Assembly: GCA_030696345.1 (NCBI GenBank)
Contig: JAUYSK010000024.1
Coordinates: forward strand, 175,566-239,565
From: Azonexus sp.
GTDB taxonomy: Bacteria > Pseudomonadota > Gammaproteobacteria > Burkholderiales > Rhodocyclaceae
Direction of reading: 5' to 3'
DNA: 64,000 nt
Below are positions 8,464-16,130 of the stretch, piece by piece. Positions within the stretch are counted from its first letter, which is position 1; the number at the start of each line of letters is the position of its first letter. The notes below the pieces were generated by a model that searched no databases, was not told the DNA's origin, and saw nothing but the letters and a program-made list of their open reading frames with translations. The translations under genes and the position numbers were made by a program.

Positions 8464-9074
8464 GATTTTTCTCCGAGGATTTCCTTGCGGTGTTCGGCGT
8501 AGAACTCAAGGCCGCCCTTGACCGCCTTGACGACAGCGCGCGGCGTGATGGTGGCCCCGGCAAACTGGTCGAAAATGCCGCCATCCTTTTTGACGCCCCA
8601 TTTCTCAGGGACTGGATCACCGAGTGACTTGCCGTCAAAACTCTTGATCCATGGATCTTTCTTGACCTCTATCTTGTCGCCCAGGCCCGGCGTTTCGGCG
8701 TGTTTGAGCACCCGCACACCCAGCGTCCGGCCGTCGGCGTCGACGGCGATCAACACCTGGATGTCGGTCGAGTAACCGCGCTCGGCAACCTTGAACAGTG
8801 CGGCCTTGACCACCCCGCCCTGCCTGGCGCGATAGATCGTCACCGTTTTGCCCTTGTTATCGAGGTCGATCGTATCTTTCAGGAAATCGTTGTCCGCCAA
8901 GCCCTGAGGCAGCACTTCCGACAGTGAATCGCGCAAATCCTTGGCTTCTGCCGCAGCGATGGCTTCGCCTGTCGCACTCGAAGCCAGGGCCAGGGCTCCA
9001 CTGGCCAGCAAGGCAAAAGCGCCGAGCAAAATGGGCTGGTAGCCAATCTTTTCGCGGAATGATTCAAAATTCAT
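8460..9074 (-). CDS. rnfG: Electron transport complex flavoprotein subunit RnfG
   Basis: 204 residues: one N-terminal membrane segment (residues ~14-33) and a periplasmic FMN-binding domain. The covalent FMN site is FAGATITPRAVV near residue 175. The usual S-G-A-T is here A-G-A-T, with the acceptor Thr kept. It has the family pattern LGVRVLKHAETPGLGDKIE. It lies between rnfD (1-nt gap) and rnfE (4-nt overlap). Confidence 0.94.
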   Translation of the reverse strand: MNFESFREKIGYQPILLGAFALLASGALALASSATGEAIAAAEAKDLRDSLSEVLPQGLADNDFLKDTIDLDNKGKTVTIYRARQGGVVKAALFKVAERGYSTDIQVLIAVDADGRTLGVRVLKHAETPGLGDKIEVKKDPWIKSFDGKSLGDPVPEKWGVKKDGGIFDQFAGATITPRAVVKAVKGGLEFYAEHRKEILGEKS

Positions 9075-9075
9075 C

Positions 9076-10173
9076 TCAGGCTCCCTTGCTTTCCGGAATA
9101 TCCAGCGGCTTGCCCTTCCGGTCGCGACCGAGGATACGTGGCTTGATAAAGCGGTCGATAACCGGGGTCAGCGCATTCATCAGCAGCACCGCGAAGGCCA
9201 TGCCTTCCGGGTACCCCCCCCAGGTCCGGATGACCCAGGTCAGAAAACCGATGCCGATGCCGAAGATGATTTGGCCGGTTGTCGTATTGGGAGAGGTCAC
9301 GTAGTCGGTAGCGATAAAGAAAGCGCCCAGCATGACCGCGCCAGAAAGGATGTGTGCCGAAACACTCAGGTAATGCGTCGGATCAACGGCGTGGCCGATA
9401 GCTGCGGGGATTGCAATGCCAGCCAGCACGGCAACCGGCGTATGCCAGGTGATGATGCCGCAGGCCAGCATGTAGAGACCACCACCCAGAATCAGCAGCG
9501 AAGCCGATTCACCGAAGCTGCCCGAACGTGCCCCGATCCAGGAGAGGACTGGCGCATGCTCACCGGCCAGCGATTGCAGCAGGTCGATGCCGCGTGACAA
9601 CTCGGTCTTGGTATAGCCAAGCAGTGAAGCGCTGGCCATGGCATCCGGTTGGGGCAGGCTGGTCAGGAAAATGCGCAGGCCATCGATGAAATCCGGTGCT
9701 GCCAGCGAAGTCAGTGGCAGCGGATAGACCCACTGGGTGAGCGGCACCGGGAAGGAAACCAGCAGCGCGACACGAGCGACCATGGCGGGGTTGAAAACGT
9801 TCTGTCCGACGCCGCCGAACACTTGCTTGCCAACCACAATGGCGATGAATCCGCCGACCACTGCCACCCACCACGGCGCCCAGGGCGGCAGCGTCATGGC
9901 CAGCAACCAGCCGGTGAGGAGCGCCGAGCCATCCAGCAAGGTGCGCCGGATGCGGGTAATGCCCATCATCTTCAGCGCCAGCGCCTCGAATCCAAGGCAG
10001 GAAAGTATGGTCAGCAACCAGAGGAAAAAAGAAGGCCAGCCAAACAGCCAAAAGCCATAGAGCGTGGCCGGCACCAGGGCAATCTGGACACGGAACATCG
10101 TGCGGCTGACAGAATTGCCGCCATGCGCATGCGGTGAAGCAATGGGCTGCGCGGTGAGGCTGGTGGCGTTCAT
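9076..10173 (-). CDS. rnfD: Electron transport complex membrane flavoprotein RnfD
   Basis: 365 residues with about ten membrane segments. Family motifs include KQVFGGVGQNVFNPAMVARV near residue 120 and FIATDYVTSPNT near 285. The covalent FMN site, normally close to S/T-G-A-T, reads DAMASASLLG near residue 185. The usual acceptor Thr is apparently Ser, or the site is degenerate. It overlaps rnfC by 4 nt. Other features are normal for RnfD. Confidence 0.93.
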   Translation of the reverse strand: MNATSLTAQPIASPHAHGGNSVSRTMFRVQIALVPATLYGFWLFGWPSFFLWLLTILSCLGFEALALKMMGITRIRRTLLDGSALLTGWLLAMTLPPWAPWWVAVVGGFIAIVVGKQVFGGVGQNVFNPAMVARVALLVSFPVPLTQWVYPLPLTSLAAPDFIDGLRIFLTSLPQPDAMASASLLGYTKTELSRGIDLLQSLAGEHAPVLSWIGARSGSFGESASLLILGGGLYMLACGIITWHTPVAVLAGIAIPAAIGHAVDPTHYLSVSAHILSGAVMLGAFFIATDYVTSPNTTTGQIIFGIGIGFLTWVIRTWGGYPEGMAFAVLLMNALTPVIDRFIKPRILGRDRKGKPLDIPESKGA

Positions 10174-11678
10174 ACGGTTTCTCCTTGTTTTTGGGTGTCG
10201 ACCGCAGCAGTGGCCTTGGCAGCCGCTGCCCGCTCGGCTTTCCGGCGCGCCGCCGCCTCGACCTTTTCACGCGCTTCGCGATCAAGGCGTTCCTGGCGGG
10301 CCAGCGCGAGTTTCCGGGTCGCCTCGGTACGTAATTGCGTACGCTGCCGGGCGGAAAGATCGCCCTTGGCGTGATAGAAGTACTGGACGAGCGGAATGTG
10401 GGAAGGACAAACATAGGCGCAGCAACCGCAGGCAATGCAGTCCGCCAGCCCGAGATCGACTGCCCCGTCGGGATCGCCATTGCGAATCCGGGCGCTCATT
10501 TCGAGCGGCAGCAGGCCCATCGGACAAGCCTTGACGCAACTGCCGCAGCGGATGCAGTTTTCCGGCTCGAAGGCTGCCGCCTCAGCCGCATCGAGTAGCA
10601 GGATGCCGCTCGTGCCCTTGATCACCGGCACGCGTAAATGGGGCAGGACGGTTCCCATCATCGGCCCGCCCATGACCATCTTTGCCACCTCGCCATGCAG
10701 ACCGCCCGTAAAAGCGATCAGGTCGCTGACCAGCGTCCCGAAGGGAACTTCGTAGTTGCCCGGCGTGGCTGCAGCCTTGCCATTCATGGTCATCAGACGG
10801 CTGACCAGTGGCCGGTTCAGACATATGGCGTTATGGACCGCAAAGGCTGTACCGACGTTATGAACGATCACGCCGACATCGGCAGCGCGTGCATCGGATG
10901 GTACTTCGCGCCCAGCCAGCTCGAGAATCAACTGGCGATCGGAACCCATCGGATAACGGGCAGGCACGGGAACGATGCTCACTTCACCAATCCGCGACGA
11001 GGCTTCGCGCATGGCAGCGATTGCCTCCGGCTTGTTGTCCTCGATGCCGACTTTGGCAGCACCGGCACCCGTTGCGATCAACATCAGCCGGATGCCGGAA
11101 ATGATCTCGGCAGCGCGATCGCGCATCAGGCGGTCATCGCAGGACAGATAAGGCTCGCACTCGCTACCGTTGATAATCAGCGTATCGATGCTGGAGTGCC
11201 GACCCAGGTTCAGTTTGACCGAGGAAGGAAAAGTCGCCCCGCCCAGCCCGACCACACCGGCCGCCGCCACGAGATTGGCAATTTCCATCGGCGCCAGCGC
11301 ATATGGGTCGGCAGGTCGTTCAAGATCGAGCCAGCGATCTTCGCCATCGGCGTCGAGCGAAATCGACATGCCGGGCAATCCCGAAGCATGTGGCGCGGTG
11401 ATTTCACCAATGGCACTGATGATGCCGGAAGTTGGTGCGTGCAAGGGTGCCGAAATATTGCCCTGGGCTGCAGCAATCAATTCGCCTTTCCTGACCTTCT
11501 GGCCAACCAGCACCACCGGCCTGGCCGGCGCGCCCACATGCTGCGACAGCATCAGATGCAGGCGCGGTGCCATCGGTAGCCGCTGCACCGGCTGATCGGC
11601 CGCCGGCCGCTTGTGATCGGCCGGATGCACACCCCAGTTGCTGCCGAGGAAGGATTTGAAGAGGTTCATGAAGCCCAT
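10170..11678 (-). CDS. rnfC: Electron transport complex subunit RnfC, second tandem copy
   Basis: 502 residues. The start at 11678 (MGFMNLFKSFLGSNWG) is set by AGGAG nine bases upstream and by alignment with the neighbouring copy; the open frame running further upstream lies over the other rnfC. It shows the RnfC barrel-sandwich region (KRPAADQPVQ, VRKGELIAAAQG), the FMN/NADH segment GVVGLGGATFPS near residue 140, ECEPYLSCDDRL, and two 4Fe-4S motifs near 365-415 (CIRCGSCVKACP, CIACGCCAYVCP). The C-terminus is a charged Ala/Glu/Arg helix. It lies 10 nt after an equally intact rnfC, an unusual duplication. Confidence 0.94.
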   Translation of the reverse strand: MGFMNLFKSFLGSNWGVHPADHKRPAADQPVQRLPMAPRLHLMLSQHVGAPARPVVLVGQKVRKGELIAAAQGNISAPLHAPTSGIISAIGEITAPHASGLPGMSISLDADGEDRWLDLERPADPYALAPMEIANLVAAAGVVGLGGATFPSSVKLNLGRHSSIDTLIINGSECEPYLSCDDRLMRDRAAEIISGIRLMLIATGAGAAKVGIEDNKPEAIAAMREASSRIGEVSIVPVPARYPMGSDRQLILELAGREVPSDARAADVGVIVHNVGTAFAVHNAICLNRPLVSRLMTMNGKAAATPGNYEVPFGTLVSDLIAFTGGLHGEVAKMVMGGPMMGTVLPHLRVPVIKGTSGILLLDAAEAAAFEPENCIRCGSCVKACPMGLLPLEMSARIRNGDPDGAVDLGLADCIACGCCAYVCPSHIPLVQYFYHAKGDLSARQRTQLRTEATRKLALARQERLDREAREKVEAAARRKAERAAAAKATAAVDTQKQGETV

Positions 11679-11688
11679 TTGCTGACTC

Positions 11689-13188
11689 CTAGCCTGCCGT
11701 AGTCTGGGCAGCCAGGGCTGCCGCTGCGGCGCGCTCCGCCTTGCGCTTGGCGGCGGCCTCGACTTTCTCGCGGGCTTCGCGCTCGAGGCGATCCTGACGT
11801 TGCAGGGCCATTTTCTTGGTTGCGTCGTTGCGCAGCTTGGCACGGTCCTGCGCCGACAACTCGCCCTTGGCATGCACAAAATACTGGACCAAGGGAATTT
11901 TCGATGGGCAGACGTAGGCACAGCAACCACAGGCGATACAGTCCTTGAGACCAAGGCCGATCGCTTCCGTGTAGGCCTCATTACGAATGCGGGCGCTCAT
12001 TTCGAGCGGCAGCAAGCCCATCGGGCAGGCCTTGATGCAGCTACCGCAGCGAATGCATGGATTCGGTTCCTGTTCGGAGACTTCGACGGTGTCAAAAGCC
12101 AGAATACCGCTCGTGCCTTTGACCACCGGTACACGCCAGTGCGGAATCTGCATGCCCATCATCGGGCCGCCCATGACGCGCCTTGCCAGGCCGAGCCCAT
12201 CACCCTTCAGCCCGCCGGCAAAGGCAATCACTTCTTCGGCCAGCGTGCCGACTCGCACTTCGATATTGCCTGGCTGACTGGCGCAATTGCCGTTGACCGT
12301 GACCAGCCGCGAGATCAGCGGCTTGCCCTCGCGAACGGCTGCTCGCAAGGCAAGTGCGGTACCGACGTTATGAACAATGACGCCAATGTCAGCAGGGCGA
12401 CCGTCAGCCGGAACCTCAATGCCGGTCAGCACCTGTATCAACTGCTTTTCCGATCCCATGGGATAGCGCGCCGGCACGGGACGAATCTGCACATTGTCGA
12501 AACCCGCAGCGGCCGCCTGCATGGCTGCAATAGCTTCCGGCTTGTTGTCCTCGATGCCAACCAGGGCAATCGCCGCGCCGGTGGTGTGAAGCATGATGCG
12601 GATGCCATCGACGATGCCGGTAGCGGCATCGCGCATCAGGCGGTCATCGCAGGAAAGATAAGGCTCGCATTCGCCACCGTTCATGACCAGCGTTGTGACT
12701 TTGGCCCGCGAGGCACCAATCAGCTTGACCGCTGACGGAAAAGCCGCGCCACCCAGACCCACGACCCCTGCGGCCGCGACCCGTTTGCCGATCTCAGCCG
12801 GGTCGAGCAGGAACGGGTCGTCGCAGCCCTGCAACTCGCACCACTCGTCTGCTCCGTCGGTTTCAAGAATGATCGCCATGAGCGTCAGACCGGACGGATG
12901 CGGTGCGGTAATCTCGGTCACTGCGGTGATTGTGCCGGATGACGGCGCATGGACCGGCGCCGAAACCATTCCCTGGGCCTCGGCGATCAGCTCGCCCTTT
13001 CTTACGCGTTGTCCGACCAGAACAACCGGCCGGGCTGCGCCGCCAAGATGCTGCTGCAAAGGCAGATACAACTTCGCCGGTACCGGCATGACCCGTACCG
13101 GCTGGTCGGCAGCAGGTCGCTTGTGGTCATCGGGATGCACACCCCAGTCATCGCCCAGGATGTGCTTGAAAAGTTGCATGAATCCCAT
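11689..13188 (-). CDS. rnfC: Electron transport complex subunit RnfC, first tandem copy
   Basis: 499 residues, start MGFMQLFKHILGDDWG at 13188, two bases after the rnfB stop. All RnfC landmarks are present: KRPAADQPVR, VRKGELIAEAQG, GVVGLGGAAFPS, ECEPYLSCDDRL, CIRCGSCIKACP and CIACGCCAYVCP. The C-terminal tail is rich in Lys, Glu and Ala. By eye the two copies agree at roughly 65-75 percent of positions over their length, so the duplication is old and both appear to be under selection. RnfC is the NADH-oxidising, FMN-bearing peripheral subunit. Confidence 0.95.
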   Translation of the reverse strand: MGFMQLFKHILGDDWGVHPDDHKRPAADQPVRVMPVPAKLYLPLQQHLGGAARPVVLVGQRVRKGELIAEAQGMVSAPVHAPSSGTITAVTEITAPHPSGLTLMAIILETDGADEWCELQGCDDPFLLDPAEIGKRVAAAGVVGLGGAAFPSAVKLIGASRAKVTTLVMNGGECEPYLSCDDRLMRDAATGIVDGIRIMLHTTGAAIALVGIEDNKPEAIAAMQAAAAGFDNVQIRPVPARYPMGSEKQLIQVLTGIEVPADGRPADIGVIVHNVGTALALRAAVREGKPLISRLVTVNGNCASQPGNIEVRVGTLAEEVIAFAGGLKGDGLGLARRVMGGPMMGMQIPHWRVPVVKGTSGILAFDTVEVSEQEPNPCIRCGSCIKACPMGLLPLEMSARIRNEAYTEAIGLGLKDCIACGCCAYVCPSKIPLVQYFVHAKGELSAQDRAKLRNDATKKMALQRQDRLEREAREKVEAAAKRKAERAAAAALAAQTTAG

Positions 13189-13190
13189 GT

Positions 13191-13718
13191 TTATGCTGCC
13201 AGCGGTTTGGGCATGACCCAGTGTTGCAGGGTGACCGGAACCGGCCGCATGGCCAGCGCCTCGGTCGGGCACTTTTCGATGCAACTGCTGCAACCGGTAC
13301 AGGCTTCACGCAGCACGTTGTGAATCTGCTTGGCAGCACCAAGGATGGCGTCCGTCGGGCAAACCTTGATACAGCGGCAGCAGCCGATGCAAAGCTCTTC
13401 GGCGACCACGGCGATCTTCGGCCCCTCGTCGGACATTGCCGAAAGATCGACGGTCAATCCGAGCTTGGCGGCGATGGCAGCGGCCAATGCCTTGCCGCCT
13501 GGCGGGCAGCAGGTTGGCGAAGCGGCGCCATCGACAATCGCGGAAGCTGCGCCGGAGCACCCCGGAAAGCCGCATTGCCCGCAGTTGGAGCCGGGCATCA
13601 TGGCGATCAATTCTTCGACAACCGGGTTGCCTTCGACCTGCAGGAATTTGTTGGCGACACCAAGGATGATGCCAAGGGCGGCACCGAGGATGGTCAGGCT
13701 GAGAATGGCGGCGATCAT
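13191..13718 (-). CDS. rnfB: Electron transport complex ferredoxin-like subunit RnfB
   Basis: 175 residues from the ATG at 13718. AGGAGG lies seven bases before this ATG but only one base before the in-frame ATG at 13724, so I prefer the second. There is an N-terminal membrane anchor (IAAILSLTILGAALGIILGVA), then the cluster motif SNCGQCGFPGCSG with a later CCPPGG. Two 4Fe-4S ferredoxin motifs follow (CIGCCRCIKVCP, CTGCSSCIEKCP). RnfB exchanges electrons with the ferredoxin or flavodoxin that feeds NifH. Confidence 0.94.
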   Translation of the reverse strand: MIAAILSLTILGAALGIILGVANKFLQVEGNPVVEELIAMMPGSNCGQCGFPGCSGAASAIVDGAASPTCCPPGGKALAAAIAAKLGLTVDLSAMSDEGPKIAVVAEELCIGCCRCIKVCPTDAILGAAKQIHNVLREACTGCSSCIEKCPTEALAMRPVPVTLQHWVMPKPLAA

Positions 13719-13729
13719 GGTCATGCCTC

Positions 13730-14308
13730 CTAAACGTTGAGACCGGAAAAGCCCATGAAGGCCAGGGCCAGCAGACTAATCGTGACAAAAGAGATGGGTG
13801 CGCCGGAGAAAGCAGCCGGCACCCGTGACAGCGCCACACGTTCGCGCAGCCCGGCAAAGATGAGCAGGACGATGGTGAACCCGAGGGCTGAACCAAAACC
13901 GTAGAGCAGGCTCTTGAAGAGGCTGAACTTCTGTTCGACATTGAGCAGCGCAACACCGAGCACCGCGCAGTTGGTGGTGATCAGCGGCAGGTAGATGCCG
14001 AGCGACTGATAGAGGCCGGGACTGGCCTTCTTGATGAACATCTCGGTAAATTGCACGACCGCCGCGATGACCAGAATGAAGGTCAGGATGCGCAGGTAGC
14101 CGAGGCCAAGCGGCTGCAGCATCCAGTTATCGAGCATCCAGGAGGCGCCAGCCGCCAGCGTGATGACGAAGGTGGTTGCCAGCCCCATGCCAAGGGCGCT
14201 ATCGACACTCTTCGAGACCCCCATCACCGGACAAAGACCGAGGAACTTGATCAGCACCACGTTATTGACCAGTGCGGTAGATAGCAGCAGTAAGAGAAAT
14301 TCGCTCAT
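13730..14308 (-). CDS. rnfA: Electron transport complex subunit RnfA, first gene of the rnf operon
   Basis: 192 residues, six membrane segments. The start at 14308 ([19 protein letters not shown]) fits the family; the frame stays open upstream but over the promoter. Motifs [16 protein letters not shown] near residue 25 and [13 protein letters not shown] near 110 carry the Fe-S cysteines that mirror those in RnfE. No strong Shine-Dalgarno is seen. It heads rnfABCCDGEH behind a sigma-54 promoter and a NifA site shared with nifL. Confidence 0.95.
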   Translation of the reverse strand: MSEFLLLLLSTALVNNVVLIKFLGLCPVMGVSKSVDSALGMGLATTFVITLAAGASWMLDNWMLQPLGLGYLRILTFILVIAAVVQFTEMFIKKASPGLYQSLGIYLPLITTNCAVLGVALLNVEQKFSLFKSLLYGFGSALGFTIVLLIFAGLRERVALSRVPAAFSGAPISFVTISLLALAFMGFSGLNV

Positions 14309-14344
14309 GGTTGTGAGAATCCAGTGTTTTTTCACCAGCCTCAC

Positions 14345-14360
14345 TGCATAAGGCGTGCCA
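14345..14360 (-). promoter_or_regulatory. Sigma-54 promoter of the rnf operon
   Basis: The minus strand reads TGGCACGCCTTATGCA: a perfect -24 element and one mismatch at -12 (A for T) with the GC kept. Transcription should start near 14334, ~26 nt before rnfA. Confidence 0.88.
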
Positions 14361-14444
14361 ATCACCAATTTCATGCCAAAACCCCACACCGATGCGGGAT
14401 CCTGCGGTCAACGCACCAAAACAGGGCAAAACCAACAAAGAAAA

Positions 14445-14460
14445 TGTCTCAAACACGACA
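14445..14460. promoter_or_regulatory. NifA activator site shared by rnfA and nifL
   Basis: TGTCTCAAACACGACA is an exact TGT-N10-ACA. It is 106 bp from the -12 GC of the rnf promoter and 86 bp from that of nifL, on opposite sides. No second exact site lies in the 267-bp gap. Confidence 0.85.
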
Positions 14461-14524
14461 GACAATTCGTCGCATTTCCCCCGAAGCCCCACCCACAGGC
14501 CACTACCGGCCAACCCGGGTAAAG

Positions 14525-14540
14525 CGGCACGAATTCTGCT
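14525..14540 (+). promoter_or_regulatory. Sigma-54 promoter of nifLA
   Basis: CGGCACGAATTCTGCT matches TGGCAC-N5-TTGCW at nine of eleven positions, with the invariant GG and GC correctly spaced. The start site would be near 14552, 24 nt before the nifL ATG. It implies nitrogen- or NifA-dependent transcription of the regulators. Confidence 0.78.
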
Positions 14541-14575
14541 AATCACTCTAAAACGAATTATTGAGGAGCCTTTCG

Positions 14576-16108
14576 ATGTCGGCCACACCGCTTGTCCAAG
14601 CCCGCGCCAAAGCAGCGCCGGATACAAAATTGCCACCTGAAGCCTATCGCCAGGCAGTTGATCAGGCCGACCTGGCAATTTCGATCACCGACGCCAGGGC
14701 CAACATTCTTTTTTCCAACGAGGCCTTCACCCGCGTTACCGGCTACAGCAAGGAAGAGATCATCGGCCAGAACGAGTCGGTACTCTCCAACCACTCCACC
14801 CTGGACGAGACCTATCGATCGATGTGGACCGAGCTCTCGCACCAGCGCCCCTGGTCGGGCAAGCTACTGAACAAACGCAAGGACGGGGGGCTTTACCTGG
14901 CCGAACTGAGCATTTCGCCGGTGGTGGACAGTACCGGCAAGACCACCCACTTTCTCGGCATGCACCGCGACATCACAGAAATGCATCGCCTCGAACGCGT
15001 CGTCCGCAACCAGAAGCAGTTGATCGAATCGGTGGTTGATGCCGCCCCGATCGCCTTTGCCCTGCTCGACCCAACCGGCCGTGTGATTCTCGACAATCAG
15101 GAATACAAGAAGCTGGTCACCGACCTCGGCGTCAAGGAGCCCGCCCATTTGTTGCTCGACAGTCTGGCGCCGAACTGGCGCCAATCACTGGCTGCAGACC
15201 CGGGGGATTGCAGCTTTGCCAACCGCGAATCGCGCATTGACCGCCCGGCCGGCCGCGCCCGCTGGCTTTCAGTCACCACGTCGGTGATCGACATGCACAG
15301 CGACTGTGCCGACAGCTATTTTTGCGCTGCCGGCCAACCCGGCTTGTTATTGGCCATTGCTGATGTCACCAATCTGCGGGACGAACAGGAACGGACCCGC
15401 GCCGCCGTACTACAGGCCGTTCTGGCCGAGGAAGAGCGCACCGCCGCCATCCGCGAAGGCTTGTCGGCAGCGATCTTCCGGCTGGAAGAGCCGATGAACG
15501 TCATGGCATCGGCCGTTTCGATCCTCCAGCGCCGCGACCCGGCCTCGGCTGAAATGCTGCAACAGGCCTTGACCGGCAGCCGCGAACACTTGGAAGCGCT
15601 GCGCCAGGTGATACCGCAGAGCCCACAGGAAATTATCGTCAGCGTAAACATCAATGAAATCCTGCGCGACGTGCTTGAAGTCAGCACCAAGCGCCTGCTT
15701 GCGGCCGGCGTCATGGTCGACTGGCAACCGGCGGCGACGCTACCGCCCATCCATGGCCGCCCGCTACAACTGCGCATGCTGTTCAAGGCCCTGGTCGACA
15801 ATGCCATTGAGGCGATGAACATCAAGGGCTGGAAGCGTCGCGAGCTGATTCTGAGCAGCACCGTCGACCACAACTGCATCGTCATTTCCGTCCTCGACAC
15901 CGGCCCAGGCATTCCGCAGGACTGGCGGCACAAGGCTTTCGAGCCCTTCTTCACGGCCAAGGGTGGCAGCGGCCGCCATATCGGCACCGGCCTGTCGCGC
16001 GTCCAGCAGGTGGTCGCCGACCACGGCGGCATCATCGACCTTGAAGAGAGCCCGAGCGGTGGTTGCGCCGCCATCGTCGAATTCCGACTCGACGGCGACC
16101 CGATCTAA
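14576..16108 (+). CDS. nifL: Nitrogen fixation anti-activator sensor NifL
   Basis: 510 residues; the ATG at 14576 follows GAGGAG by seven bases. PAS1 (residues ~25-130) should bind FAD and sense redox (YRQAVDQADLAISITDARAN, VTGYSKEEIIGQNESVL, FLGMHRDITEM). A second PAS follows (~145-260), then a coiled transmitter helix and a GHKL ATPase-like domain (~390-505; VDNAIEAMN, DTGPGIPQDW, GTGLSRVQQVV). The segment where kinases carry the phosphorylated His (AAIREGLSAAIFRLEEPMNV) lacks it, in line with NifL acting by binding NifA, not by phosphotransfer. It is followed 22 nt later by nifA. NifL blocks NifA under oxygen or fixed nitrogen. Confidence 0.95.
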   Translation: MSATPLVQARAKAAPDTKLPPEAYRQAVDQADLAISITDARANILFSNEAFTRVTGYSKEEIIGQNESVLSNHSTLDETYRSMWTELSHQRPWSGKLLNKRKDGGLYLAELSISPVVDSTGKTTHFLGMHRDITEMHRLERVVRNQKQLIESVVDAAPIAFALLDPTGRVILDNQEYKKLVTDLGVKEPAHLLLDSLAPNWRQSLAADPGDCSFANRESRIDRPAGRARWLSVTTSVIDMHSDCADSYFCAAGQPGLLLAIADVTNLRDEQERTRAAVLQAVLAEEERTAAIREGLSAAIFRLEEPMNVMASAVSILQRRDPASAEMLQQALTGSREHLEALRQVIPQSPQEIIVSVNINEILRDVLEVSTKRLLAAGVMVDWQPAATLPPIHGRPLQLRMLFKALVDNAIEAMNIKGWKRRELILSSTVDHNCIVISVLDTGPGIPQDWRHKAFEPFFTAKGGSGRHIGTGLSRVQQVVADHGGIIDLEESPSGGCAAIVEFRLDGDPI

Positions 16109-16130
16109 CAAGACCAATAACGAGCACAGC

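Noticed and set aside
11679..11981. N-terminal extension of the second RnfC copy to give 603 residues
   Set aside because: The added stretch lies in another frame over the first rnfC and has no RnfC similarity; AGGAG precedes the ATG at 11678.
14401..14430. NtrC-like half-sites between rnfA and nifL
   Set aside because: Stretches such as CGCACCAAAACAGGGCA only loosely resemble TGCACC-N5-GGTGCA, so they cannot be supported.
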